Positions 1 through 5,419 of a stretch of 5,419 nt of DNA are shown piece after piece. The stretch lies in assembly GCA_003538495.1 (NCBI GenBank), contig DPSD01000741.1:1-5419 (forward strand). The letters are read 5' to 3'. A program made the position numbers and the translations under genes. A model generated the notes under the pieces. It made no database searches. It was not told the origin of the DNA and was given only the letters and a program-made list of their open reading frames with translations. The stretch is from Accumulibacter sp. (GTDB lineage Bacteria; Pseudomonadota; Gammaproteobacteria; Burkholderiales; Rhodocyclaceae). How positions within the stretch are numbered: the first letter of the stretch is position 1; each line of letters starts with the position of its first letter.

Positions 1-39
1 GGCCGGGATCAGGAAATCTGAGATTAGTAGGAATGTCAT
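1..39 (-). CDS. possible 5' end of a further gene downstream of hsdS (partial)
   Basis: An ATG at 39 opens a frame that runs without a stop to the window edge and gives 13 residues (MTFLLISDFLIPA). It starts 15 nt after the hsdS stop codon, a spacing that fits another cistron of the same operon; hsdR or an accessory gene is common in that position. I do not recognise the 13 residues, and the upstream bases (GCCGGCCCGCGGCA) contain no good Shine-Dalgarno. A 13-codon open frame is weak evidence, so this is only a candidate start. Confidence 0.2.
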   Translation of the reverse strand, partial: MTFLLISDFLIPA

Positions 40-54
40 TGCCGCGGGCCGGCT

Positions 55-1275
55 TCAAGTCCCCGGCCCCATCGCCATCGCAGCGCCGCAGGACGCGGCG
101 GCCGCCGAATCGGGAATCGCCCCGGAAAGCGCGTCGACCGCAACCTGCCCGGAAAGCAGGCGCGGCAGCAACAGGTCGCGGGTGCGGCGGAGGTTTTGAA
201 TTTGGCGTTGGAGAGTATTCACTTGCTCGAACACAGCATCGACATTGCGAGTGAAAGCTGCGATCAAGTCGCGAGGTGGTTTCGCTACCTGCATTCGTCG
301 GAAGGTATCGACGACGATGGTGTCGAATGTCGCCCCGCCGGTATTGGTTTTCAAATACTCAACCTGCTGGAGCGTCATCAGAAACAAGAACCGCTGTGAA
401 ATCCCTGACTTGCCGCGCAGCGCATAGCAGGATTGGTTCATCGCCATCGGCACCGACGGGAGAGCAACTTTTCCAACTGTTCCTCGGGCGGTGATGAAAA
501 CCGTGTCTGGTAGGTAGAGTTGGCTTGCACACTTGGAAAGACCGAGTTTGGTGACGTGCTTATCCGCGTCCTCAACGTAGAAACAGTCTGGCGCATCGCG
601 TGGGGTGAAGAATGGAATTTCCCCGTCCCAGTATTCGGGTGTGCTGGTCTTGGGCGTGCCACCACTCAGCACGTCAGCGATTTCGGTGAAGGCGATGGCT
701 TCCCACCCCTCCGGAATCTCGCCGAGGGGGGAGGCGACGCGGGGGTGGTGTTCGTGGCCGGGGAAGCGGAAGTGGGCGAACCACTCGCGGTAGAGGGCGC
801 GGGCCATCGCCTCCAGAATTTTGATGCGCCGCTGGCTGTTCTCGATGAGTTCATCGTAGGCTGACAGGATGCCCGCGATACGTTGCTGGACGGGGAGCGG
901 GGGCCACAACACCGGAATGGTGTGTATGTGATTTCTGTTCAGCGATGGATTGGATGCGCCGGCATCAAGGCGCTCAAAGCCCATCGTCTGAAGAAAATAG
1001 TAAGCAAACCTTGGATGATTTTCGTGGAAGTCCTTAATCCAGAGTGTCGTGTCGTGCGGCCAATAGTTGCCGTCTGAATAGAAAACGGTGCCGAGCGACC
1101 CCTTACGTCCGATGATGACGCCAGGGCCACGGACTTTGAATTCTGCATGAGAGGACTTTGATCCAGACGAAGAAATCACGGGGAACGGACCGTCCCGCTG
1201 CTCGTCCTTCGTAATGTCGAAACCACGCTGGAACGTCAGTACATCGCCGAGCGGAACGGTTGCCCAAATGGCCAT
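55..1275 (-). CDS. hsdS: type I restriction-modification system specificity subunit HsdS
   Basis: This 406-residue protein is the DNA-recognition subunit of a type I restriction-modification enzyme. It binds a bipartite target and directs both HsdM methylation and HsdR cleavage. The two-repeat HsdS layout is clear. Target-recognition domain 1 covers about residues 5-125 (begins WATVPLGDVLTFQRG). The first conserved helical spacer is about 126-166 (PPLPVQQRIAGILSAYDELI through LYREWF). Target-recognition domain 2 is about 185-330 (begins LGEIPEGWE, with SGGTPKTSTPEYW). The second conserved helix is about 333-376 and ends in LLLPRLLSG. Length is typical of full two-domain HsdS. The ATG at 1275 is chosen because it lies two bases after the hsdM stop (TGAGGATG), which implies translational coupling; the open frame upstream of it is hsdM out of frame. 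The target sequence cannot be read from the protein. An alanine-rich tail after residue 377 is unusual. Confidence 0.95.
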   Translation of the reverse strand: MAIWATVPLGDVLTFQRGFDITKDEQRDGPFPVISSSGSKSSHAEFKVRGPGVIIGRKGSLGTVFYSDGNYWPHDTTLWIKDFHENHPRFAYYFLQTMGFERLDAGASNPSLNRNHIHTIPVLWPPLPVQQRIAGILSAYDELIENSQRRIKILEAMARALYREWFAHFRFPGHEHHPRVASPLGEIPEGWEAIAFTEIADVLSGGTPKTSTPEYWDGEIPFFTPRDAPDCFYVEDADKHVTKLGLSKCASQLYLPDTVFITARGTVGKVALPSVPMAMNQSCYALRGKSGISQRFLFLMTLQQVEYLKTNTGGATFDTIVVDTFRRMQVAKPPRDLIAAFTRNVDAVFEQVNTLQRQIQNLRRTRDLLLPRLLSGQVAVDALSGAIPDSAAAASCGAAMAMGPGT

Positions 1276-1277
1276 CC

Positions 1278-2918
1278 TCAAAGCTCCAGAATCCCCGTCA
1301 CATTCGCGGCGATGGTCTGCTCCAGTTCCCGCGCCTGGGCGTTCAGCGATTCCAGTTCCTCGTTCAGGGTTTCGAGCTGTTCCTTGAAGTCCTCGTCGCT
1401 GACCTCCTCGCCCGGCGCGACGCCGACGTAGCGGCCAGGGTTGAGCGACCAGCCCTGGGCTTCGATCTCGGCCAGCGTGGCCGCCTTGCACAGGCCGGGA
1501 ATGTCGCGGTAGACCGGCGGGGAAGCGAAGATTTCGCCAAGCTTGCTTGCCGTCTCGTCACCGCCGACGGTCGTGTCGAGCGCCTCGCCGCGATAGAGGC
1601 GGACGAGGTTGGCGATGAAGCCGATCTGCGCCGGTGACCAGTCGCGGTGGCCGCGATCCACCTGCCGGTAGATGTGGCGGGCGTCGATGAACAGCACGGT
1701 GTCGGCACGTTTCGAGTTTTTGCATTGGGCCTTGCCCTTGTCGAAAAACCACAGCGTACAGGGCAGCGTGACGGTGTAGAACATGTTGGGGCCGACGGCG
1801 ACCATGACATCCACCGCCCGCGCCTCGATCAGCTTCTGCCGCAGTTCCTGCTCGGACGACCGGGCATCGGACGCCGAGTTGGCCATGACGAAGCCGGCGC
1901 GGCCGGTGGCATTGAGCGACGAGTAGAAGAGCTGAATCCACAGGTAGTTGGCGTTGTCGGTACGCGGCAGGCCGAAGGGGAAGCGGCGACCGGCACCGAC
2001 CATGTCCTTCAGCCGCTCCTTGTCCACCGCATTGACGTTGAAGGGCGGATTGGCGAGGACGAAGTCGAACTGGCCGGTGGCGGAATGCGGGTCGTCGTAG
2101 TAGCTGTTGACGTTGCCGCCGTGGCGGATGTCGCCTTCCAGCCCATGCACGGCGAGGTTGAGGCGGCACAGGCGGCCCGTTTCGTCGGTTTTTTCGACGC
2201 CGCAGATGGCGAGTTCGGCGGCAGGATTTTTCTGATGCTCGGCGACGAAACGAGCCGACTGCACGAACATGCCGCCGGAGCCGCAGGCGGGGTCGAGGAT
2301 GCGGCCGTGGAAGGGTTCGATGATTTCGGCGAGCAACTTGACGATGCTGCTCGGCGTGTAGAACTCGCCACCACCCTGGCCTTCGGTCATCGCGAAGGCG
2401 CCGAGGAAGTATTCGTAGATGCGGCCGAAGGCGTCGTAGTCGAGCGTGGCCGGAATCTCGGACTCCTTCTTGAGCAACTCCTTGAGCAGGGTGCTGGTGA
2501 ACAGGTTGTAGGTCTTGGGCAGCACGCCCGCGAGTTGCGGGTTGTGCTTCTCGATCTCGCGCATCGCGGCGTTGACCTTGGCGCCGATGACGTCGAACTC
2601 GGGCAGCGTCAGCAGGTAGTCAAAGCGCGCCTCGGGAGCAAGGTAGAGGATGCCTTCGGCGTGGTAGGCGGCGGGCTCATCGACCCTGCTGCTGCGTCTG
2701 GAAAATTCGCGTGACGATGCGCTGGCAGTTGCGAGCCGGGTGCGCTGGATGGCAAAGCGCACCTCGGCAAAGCGCAGGAAGATGAGGCCGAGGATAGGGC
2801 CGGAGTACTCCTGCGCCTTGAGGCCGGAATTGGCACGGAACTGGTCGGCGGCATCCCACAGGCGTTTTTCAAGCGAGGTGGAGGCGGCGTCTTTTTCGGG
2901 GGGCGCGATCCAGAGCAT
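1278..2918 (-). CDS. hsdM: type I restriction-modification system DNA methyltransferase subunit HsdM (N6-adenine)
   Basis: This 546-residue protein is the S-adenosylmethionine-dependent N6-adenine methyltransferase subunit. Two HsdM and one HsdS make the modification enzyme. An HsdM_N helical domain lies at about residues 14-150 ([20 protein letters not shown], then [13 protein letters not shown]). The catalytic N6_Mtase domain follows at about 160-480. It includes [12 protein letters not shown] (182-193), the SAM-binding motif DPACGSGG (209-216) and the catalytic motif NPPF (290-293). Residues 508-536 form a Glu/Leu-rich coiled coil ([20 protein letters not shown]), as expected for contact with HsdS. 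The ATG at 2918 ([13 protein letters not shown]) is preferred because HsdM homology begins there. The frame stays open another 119 codons upstream, to 3275, but that stretch resembles nothing in the family. No good Shine-Dalgarno precedes 2918, so the start is less certain than the gene. It overlaps nothing and leads directly into hsdS. No inactivating lesion is visible. Confidence 0.96.
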   Translation of the reverse strand: MLWIAPPEKDAASTSLEKRLWDAADQFRANSGLKAQEYSGPILGLIFLRFAEVRFAIQRTRLATASASSREFSRRSSRVDEPAAYHAEGILYLAPEARFDYLLTLPEFDVIGAKVNAAMREIEKHNPQLAGVLPKTYNLFTSTLLKELLKKESEIPATLDYDAFGRIYEYFLGAFAMTEGQGGGEFYTPSSIVKLLAEIIEPFHGRILDPACGSGGMFVQSARFVAEHQKNPAAELAICGVEKTDETGRLCRLNLAVHGLEGDIRHGGNVNSYYDDPHSATGQFDFVLANPPFNVNAVDKERLKDMVGAGRRFPFGLPRTDNANYLWIQLFYSSLNATGRAGFVMANSASDARSSEQELRQKLIEARAVDVMVAVGPNMFYTVTLPCTLWFFDKGKAQCKNSKRADTVLFIDARHIYRQVDRGHRDWSPAQIGFIANLVRLYRGEALDTTVGGDETASKLGEIFASPPVYRDIPGLCKAATLAEIEAQGWSLNPGRYVGVAPGEEVSDEDFKEQLETLNEELESLNAQARELEQTIAANVTGILEL

Positions 2919-2944
2919 GGAGATGACAATCCGCAGAAAACGGC

Positions 2945-2973
2945 ATTGTCCGGCAATTCGCACCCGAGAACAA
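2945..2973 (-). promoter_or_regulatory. candidate sigma-70-like promoter for hsdMS
   Basis: Reading the minus strand, TTGTTC (2973-2968) and GACAAT (2950-2945) are separated by 17 bp. They match the -35 consensus at 3 of 6 and the -10 consensus at 4 of 6 positions. A start of transcription near 2938 would give a leader of about 20 nt before the hsdM ATG. The elements are weak and such matches occur by chance, so this is a suggestion only. Confidence 0.2.
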
Positions 2974-3383
2974 AAGACACTTGGGCATGTTCGATGGCCA
3001 TGGACGACAATCCGCCGCAACCAACCGCCCGTAGCCTGAACGCACCACCTGGCGTAGCGCTGCAGTCGTGACCAGACGTTCAGCAAGCAGGGAAGCACAT
3101 CGAAACGCTGCGGGCGACTGTTCGACGCATCGGCGCAAGACAATTGGCTGTGGGTGCGCGGCGAGATGGTGTCCGAGACCAGAGAGCCGTTTGGCTCGCT
3201 GGCGGTGCGCCGACGACCAGCGACATCAACGCAGATGCCGATGCTCAGCCAAAGCCCGACCTTGCGGCTGCCCACAGGCCTGCGCAGTTCTTCGCCGTCA
3301 GCGAAGGCCTCACCAGCGAATGCGCGATTGAAGGTGCTGCGATGTTCCTGGGCGCGGTTGATTCGGCTTGCTCGAATCTGCCT

Positions 3384-3411
3384 GCCATCTGCCGACTATC
3401 GCGCAGACGGC
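3384..3411 (-). repeat. second inverted repeat just beyond the tRNA-Lys terminator
   Basis: Bases 3384-3392 (GCCATCTGC) and 3403-3411 (GCAGACGGC) can pair over 9 bp around a 10-base loop. In minus-strand RNA the only non-Watson-Crick pair is a G-U wobble. The repeat begins directly after the T-run of the preceding terminator. It could be a back-up termination or RNA 3'-end processing hairpin, or chance. It has no T-run of its own. Confidence 0.3.
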
Positions 3412-3438
3412 AAAAAGCCCGACCTCGTGAGCCGGGCT
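3412..3438 (-). terminator. intrinsic terminator of tRNA-Lys
   Basis: On the minus strand AGCCCGGCT and GGTCGGGCT form a 9-bp stem (two G-U pairs) around the loop CACGA. The stem is followed by a run of five T residues; the first T closes the stem. It starts 15 nt after the encoded CCA of the tRNA, where a monocistronic tRNA transcript would be expected to end. Confidence 0.8.
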
Positions 3439-3453
3439 CTCTGCTTGATTCCG

Positions 3454-3529
3454 TGGTGGGTCGGGTGAGGCTCGAACTCACGACCAATGGATTAAAAGTC
3501 CAGTGCTCTACCGACTGAGCTACCGACCC
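3454..3529 (-). tRNA. tRNA-Lys, anticodon UUU, with encoded CCA
   Basis: The 76-nt minus-strand sequence folds into a complete cloverleaf. The acceptor arms are GGGTCGG and CCGACCC, the D-stem is GCTC/GAGC, the anticodon loop is CTTTTAA with anticodon TTT at 3496-3494, and the T-arm is GTGAG-TTCGAGC-CTCAC. The discriminator base is A and CCA is encoded (3456-3454). The tRNA reads both lysine codons AAA and AAG. One oddity is that position 27 is C opposite T at 43, so the top pair of the anticodon stem is a mismatch; E. coli tRNA-Lys has G-U there. The gene has its own promoter and terminator. Its 3' end faces the hsdMS region. Confidence 0.97.
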
Positions 3530-3543
3530 CCGAAAAACGCCGA

Positions 3544-3572
3544 ATTATAGGGAAGGGGCTTGGGCCTGTCAA
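3544..3572 (-). promoter_or_regulatory. consensus sigma-70 promoter of tRNA-Lys
   Basis: On the minus strand a perfect -35 box TTGACA (3572-3567) and a perfect -10 box TATAAT (3549-3544) are separated by exactly 17 bp. Transcription would begin near 3537, about 8 nt before the mature tRNA 5' end, leaving a short leader for RNase P. The bases just after the -10 box (TCGGCG) are GC-rich, which in stable-RNA promoters is associated with stringent (ppGpp) control; that regulatory reading is inference. Confidence 0.9.
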
Positions 3573-3779
3573 TGCGAGCGGACGAGAAACAGGGCCTGCC
3601 TGTCGGCTTGAGTGGCGGTGCTCTGGCGGCTCCTGCGGAGCTTGCCGTTGCCTTGCCAGGTGTGATCGGAGCGGCGTCAGGTCTGTGGAAATCACCGCTA
3701 GCGCCGGCTGTGTGGCGATGCGGTCTGGCAGGCTCCCACCCTGGAGCATCCGGCCATTGCCATTGGCCCGTCCCGCCCG
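3573..3779. other. intergenic stretch between the amtB terminator and the tRNA-Lys promoter
   Basis: I see no gene in these 207 bases. Frames open across it on both strands continue through the tRNA promoter or the amtB terminator and are not convincing. A small perfect inverted repeat (GCTCC at 3629-3633, GGAGC at 3637-3641, three-base loop) has no T-run and no assigned role. Confidence 0.5.
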
Positions 3780-3807
3780 AAAAAAAAAGGGCGCCACAGG
3801 GGCGCCC
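3780..3807 (-). terminator. intrinsic terminator of the P-II/amtB unit
   Basis: On the minus strand GGGCGCC (3807-3801) and GGCGCCC (3795-3789) form a perfect 7-bp all-GC stem around a five-base loop (CCTGT). Nine T residues follow (3788-3780). It begins 32 nt after the amtB stop codon and would separate this unit from the tRNA-Lys unit. Confidence 0.92.
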
Positions 3808-3839
3808 CAAGGGGAGAGAGCTCGGTTTGGCAGAGCGGC

Positions 3840-5324
3840 TCAGTAGTGGTACGCCGACTCGCCGTGTGAGGTGATGTCGAGGCCTTCGCGCTCCTCGTCT
3901 TCCGGTACCCGCAGGCCGATCAGCATGTCGACCAGTTTGAACGCCACCAGGGAAACGACACCCGACCAGACGATTACCGTCCCGACGCCCCACAACTGGC
4001 TGATCACCTGTGCGCCCATATCGTATTCGCCGACCGCATTGGTGACGTAGTCATAGACGCCGGTGCCGCCGAGAGATGGCGCCGCGAACACGCCGGTCAG
4101 GATCGCGCCGAGCATGCCGCCGACACCATGCACACCGAAGACGTCGAGCGAGTCGTCGGCGCCGAGCAGGTGCTTCAGGCCATTGACGCCCCACAGGCAG
4201 ATCACGCCCGCCAGCAGGCCAATGGCGATGGCGCCCATCACGCCGACGAAACCGGCGGCCGGGGTGATCGCCACCAGGCCCGCCACCGCTCCGGACGCAG
4301 CGCCGAGCATTGACGGCTTGCCCTTGAGAATCCATTCGGCGAGCATCCAGGACAGCGTCGCACAGGCAGTCGCCACCCAGGTATTGACCATCGCCAGCGC
4401 CGAGCCACCACTTGCTTCGAGCGCCGAGCCGGCATTGAAGCCGAACCAGCCGAACCACAGCAGCGAAGCGCCGATCATGGTGAAGGTCAGGCTGTGCGGG
4501 GCCATCGATTCGCGGCCGTAACCGATCCGCTTGCCGATCATGAAGGCACCGACCAGGCCGGCAACGGCGGCGTTGATATGCACCACGGTCCCGCCGGCGA
4601 AGTCCAGCGCGCCTTTCTGGAACAGGAAGCCAGCCGTCTTGCCGGCCGCTTCGCCGGCAGCTGCATCGAGATAGGCATCCGGACCCGCCCAGTACCACAC
4701 CATATGGGCCATTGGCGCGTAGGAGAGCGTGAACCAGATCACCATGAAGAGCAGAATCGCGGCGAACTTGGCGCGTTCGGCAAAGGCGCCGACGATCAGA
4801 CAGCAGGTGATCGCGGCGAAAGCGCCCTGGAAGATGACGAAGGTCAGTTCGGAGATCAGCACTCCCTTGGAGAAGGTCGCACCGAGCGAGTCGACGGTCA
4901 CCCCCTTCAGGAACACCTTGTCGAGCACGCCGAAGAAGCTGCCACCCTCGGTGAAGGCCAGCGAGTAGCCGTACGCCACCCACAGCACGCTGATCAGCGA
5001 GAAGGTCACGAAGACCTGCATCAGCACCGAGAGCATGTTCTTGGTGCGCACCAGCCCACCGTAGAAGAGGGCCAGGCCGGGCAGCGACATCAGGATCACC
5101 AGCGCCGCGCAGACCATGATCCACGCATTGTCTGCCTTGCTCAATGTCGGCGCCGGGGCTGCCGCGGCGCTACCTTCGGTACTGGCGCTGGCGGCAGCAG
5201 CGGCCTGCGCAGTGGCGACCGCGGTACTGGTCGCGGAAGCCCCGGCAGGGGTCTCGTCAGCCCAGGCCGGTGCGCCGATGCTGACGGCGCCGAGCAGGGC
5301 GAGGATGGCGAAAAAGCGTTTCAT
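3840..5324 (-). CDS. amtB: ammonium transporter AmtB (Amt/Mep/Rh family)
   Basis: This 494-residue inner-membrane trimeric channel takes up ammonium when it is scarce. Residues 1-22 form a signal peptide (MKRFF, hydrophobic core, APAWA before DE). An alanine-rich stretch spans about 23-60. The channel core runs from about 67 (AWIMVCAALV) to 470, with LPGLALFYGGLVR at 81-93. Matched by position to E. coli AmtB, the pore residues are present: Phe gate F169 and F296, recruitment-site W210 and S300, D241 in ALDFAGGTVVHI, and the twin histidines H249 and H399 (DVFGVHGVGG). The C-terminal tail (LRVPEDEEREGLDITSHGES) matches the segment that contacts GlnK. The ATG at 5324 is chosen because TGAGGAG lies seven bases upstream and a signal peptide follows; an earlier in-frame ATG at 5387 would lie inside the P-II gene. 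The loop between W210 and D241 is about 19 residues longer than in E. coli. It lies directly after a P-II gene and ends at an intrinsic terminator. Confidence 0.98.
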   Translation of the reverse strand: MKRFFAILALLGAVSIGAPAWADETPAGASATSTAVATAQAAAAASASTEGSAAAAPAPTLSKADNAWIMVCAALVILMSLPGLALFYGGLVRTKNMLSVLMQVFVTFSLISVLWVAYGYSLAFTEGGSFFGVLDKVFLKGVTVDSLGATFSKGVLISELTFVIFQGAFAAITCCLIVGAFAERAKFAAILLFMVIWFTLSYAPMAHMVWYWAGPDAYLDAAAGEAAGKTAGFLFQKGALDFAGGTVVHINAAVAGLVGAFMIGKRIGYGRESMAPHSLTFTMIGASLLWFGWFGFNAGSALEASGGSALAMVNTWVATACATLSWMLAEWILKGKPSMLGAASGAVAGLVAITPAAGFVGVMGAIAIGLLAGVICLWGVNGLKHLLGADDSLDVFGVHGVGGMLGAILTGVFAAPSLGGTGVYDYVTNAVGEYDMGAQVISQLWGVGTVIVWSGVVSLVAFKLVDMLIGLRVPEDEEREGLDITSHGESAYHY

Positions 5325-5326
5325 GA

Positions 5327-5337
5327 CTGGCTCCTCA
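5327..5337 (-). promoter_or_regulatory. amtB ribosome-binding site overlapping the P-II stop codon
   Basis: On the minus strand the sequence TGAGGAG fuses the P-II stop TGA with a GAGGAG Shine-Dalgarno, and six further bases lead to the amtB ATG at 5324. This fixes the amtB start and suggests that ribosomes ending P-II synthesis help start AmtB synthesis. The arrangement is seen directly; the coupling is inferred. Confidence 0.75.
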
Positions 5338-5419
5338 CAGGGCTTCCTCACCGGTTTCGCCGGTGCGGATGCGAATGACTTCTTCAATGGTCGAGACGAA
5401 GATCTTGCCGTCGCCGATC
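5335..5419 (-). CDS. glnK: P-II nitrogen regulatory protein, C-terminal end (partial)
   Basis: The last 27 codons of a P-II protein enter from the window edge; the family is usually about 112 residues. The visible part reads IGDGKIFVSTIEEVIRIRTG followed by ETGEEAL. This matches the family's C-terminal signature, including the GDGKIF strand and the RTGE segment near the ATP/2-oxoglutarate site. P-II trimers sense 2-oxoglutarate and ATP/ADP, and bind AmtB to block ammonium flow. The T-loop, which carries the uridylylation site, is outside the window, so glnK versus glnB rests on adjacency to amtB. The stop codon (5337-5335) is 10 nt before the amtB start, so the two are almost certainly cotranscribed. 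The promoter, probably sigma-54/NtrC controlled in such operons, is beyond the window. Confidence 0.93.
   Translation of the reverse strand, partial: IGDGKIFVSTIEEVIRIRTGETGEEAL

Larger units (their letters stand above)
2919..3411. other. gene-poor stretch between the tRNA-Lys terminator and hsdM
   Basis: No gene is recognisable in these roughly 490 bases. On the minus strand one frame is open from before 3275 into hsdM, but its translation (for example [20 protein letters not shown]) looks like no family I know and is rich in Arg, Ser and Cys. Several short plus-strand frames are also open, one of which runs on through the tRNA, and none has family features. The stretch could be the leader region of the hsd operon, a decayed gene, or the junction of an inserted element. 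I see no insertion-sequence ends, integrase fragment or long repeat in it. Confidence 0.5.

Noticed and set aside
1647..2714. Long plus-strand open frame of 355 codons
   Set aside because: It is antisense to the conserved catalytic core of hsdM, and its Gly/Ala/Val/Glu-rich translation resembles no family. It is a mirror frame of a GC-rich gene.
1..3453. Direct repeat of the tRNA-Lys 3' end (attachment site)
   Set aside because: By eye I found no second copy of the tRNA 3' segment in the window. A partner site, if any, must lie beyond position 1.
3144..3518. Plus-strand open frame of 124 codons
   Set aside because: It runs through the antisense of the tRNA-Lys terminator and most of the tRNA itself, so it cannot be a normal gene.
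3492..3993. Minus-strand open frames covering the tRNA, its promoter and the amtB terminator
   Set aside because: They overlap well-supported non-coding elements and the amtB 3' end, and their translations show no family features.
4051..5124. Minus-strand open frame of 357 codons overlapping amtB
   Set aside because: It is an Arg-rich alternative frame of amtB with no recognisable protein features.
4494..5378. Plus-strand open frame of 294 codons
   Set aside because: It is antisense to amtB, low in complexity and without family features; amtB on the other strand is unmistakable.
1..5419. CRISPR array, insertion sequence, toxin-antitoxin pair or phage genes
   Set aside because: No spaced direct repeats, terminal inverted repeats, transposase motifs or small paired genes were seen on either strand.

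Overview
The window looks like chromosomal DNA of a GC-rich Gram-negative proteobacterium, most likely a betaproteobacterium (Rhodocyclales-like; this is my inference from the style of AmtB, the paired P-II gene and the tRNA, not from a search). All supported genes lie on the minus strand, so transcription runs from high to low coordinates.

Region 5419 to 3780 is a nitrogen-control unit. It holds the last 27 codons of a P-II signalling protein gene (glnK/glnB type), then a complete amtB ammonium channel gene whose Shine-Dalgarno overlaps the P-II stop codon. A strong intrinsic terminator ends the unit. P-II binds the cytoplasmic face and C-terminal tail of AmtB to shut the channel when nitrogen is plentiful, so the two products work as a pair. 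This AmtB has a cleavable-looking signal peptide, an alanine-rich N-terminal spacer and an enlarged loop before the conserved ALDFAGG segment.

Region 3779 to 3412 is a stand-alone tRNA-Lys(UUU) unit. A perfect-consensus sigma-70 promoter (TTGACA, 17 bp, TATAAT) precedes a 76-nt tRNA with encoded CCA, and a hairpin plus T-run terminator follows 15 nt beyond the CCA. About 200 bp between this promoter and the amtB terminator hold no gene I can support.

Region 3411 to 1 carries a type I restriction-modification module. About 490 bp without a recognisable gene lie between the tRNA terminator and hsdM. hsdM (DNA adenine methyltransferase) and hsdS (sequence-specificity subunit) follow, separated by two bases. 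HsdM and HsdS together form the methyltransferase, and with HsdR the restriction enzyme. hsdR is not in the window; a possible start of another gene sits at the very edge, 15 nt after hsdS. The module lies on the 3' side of a tRNA gene, the usual side for island integration, but no attachment-site repeat or integrase is visible here.

I see no clearly undescribed system. The points most worth a second look are the tRNA-adjacent position of hsdMS, the mosaic base composition of hsdS and its odd C-terminal tail, the tRNA position 27/43 mismatch, and the AmtB N-terminus and loop insertion.
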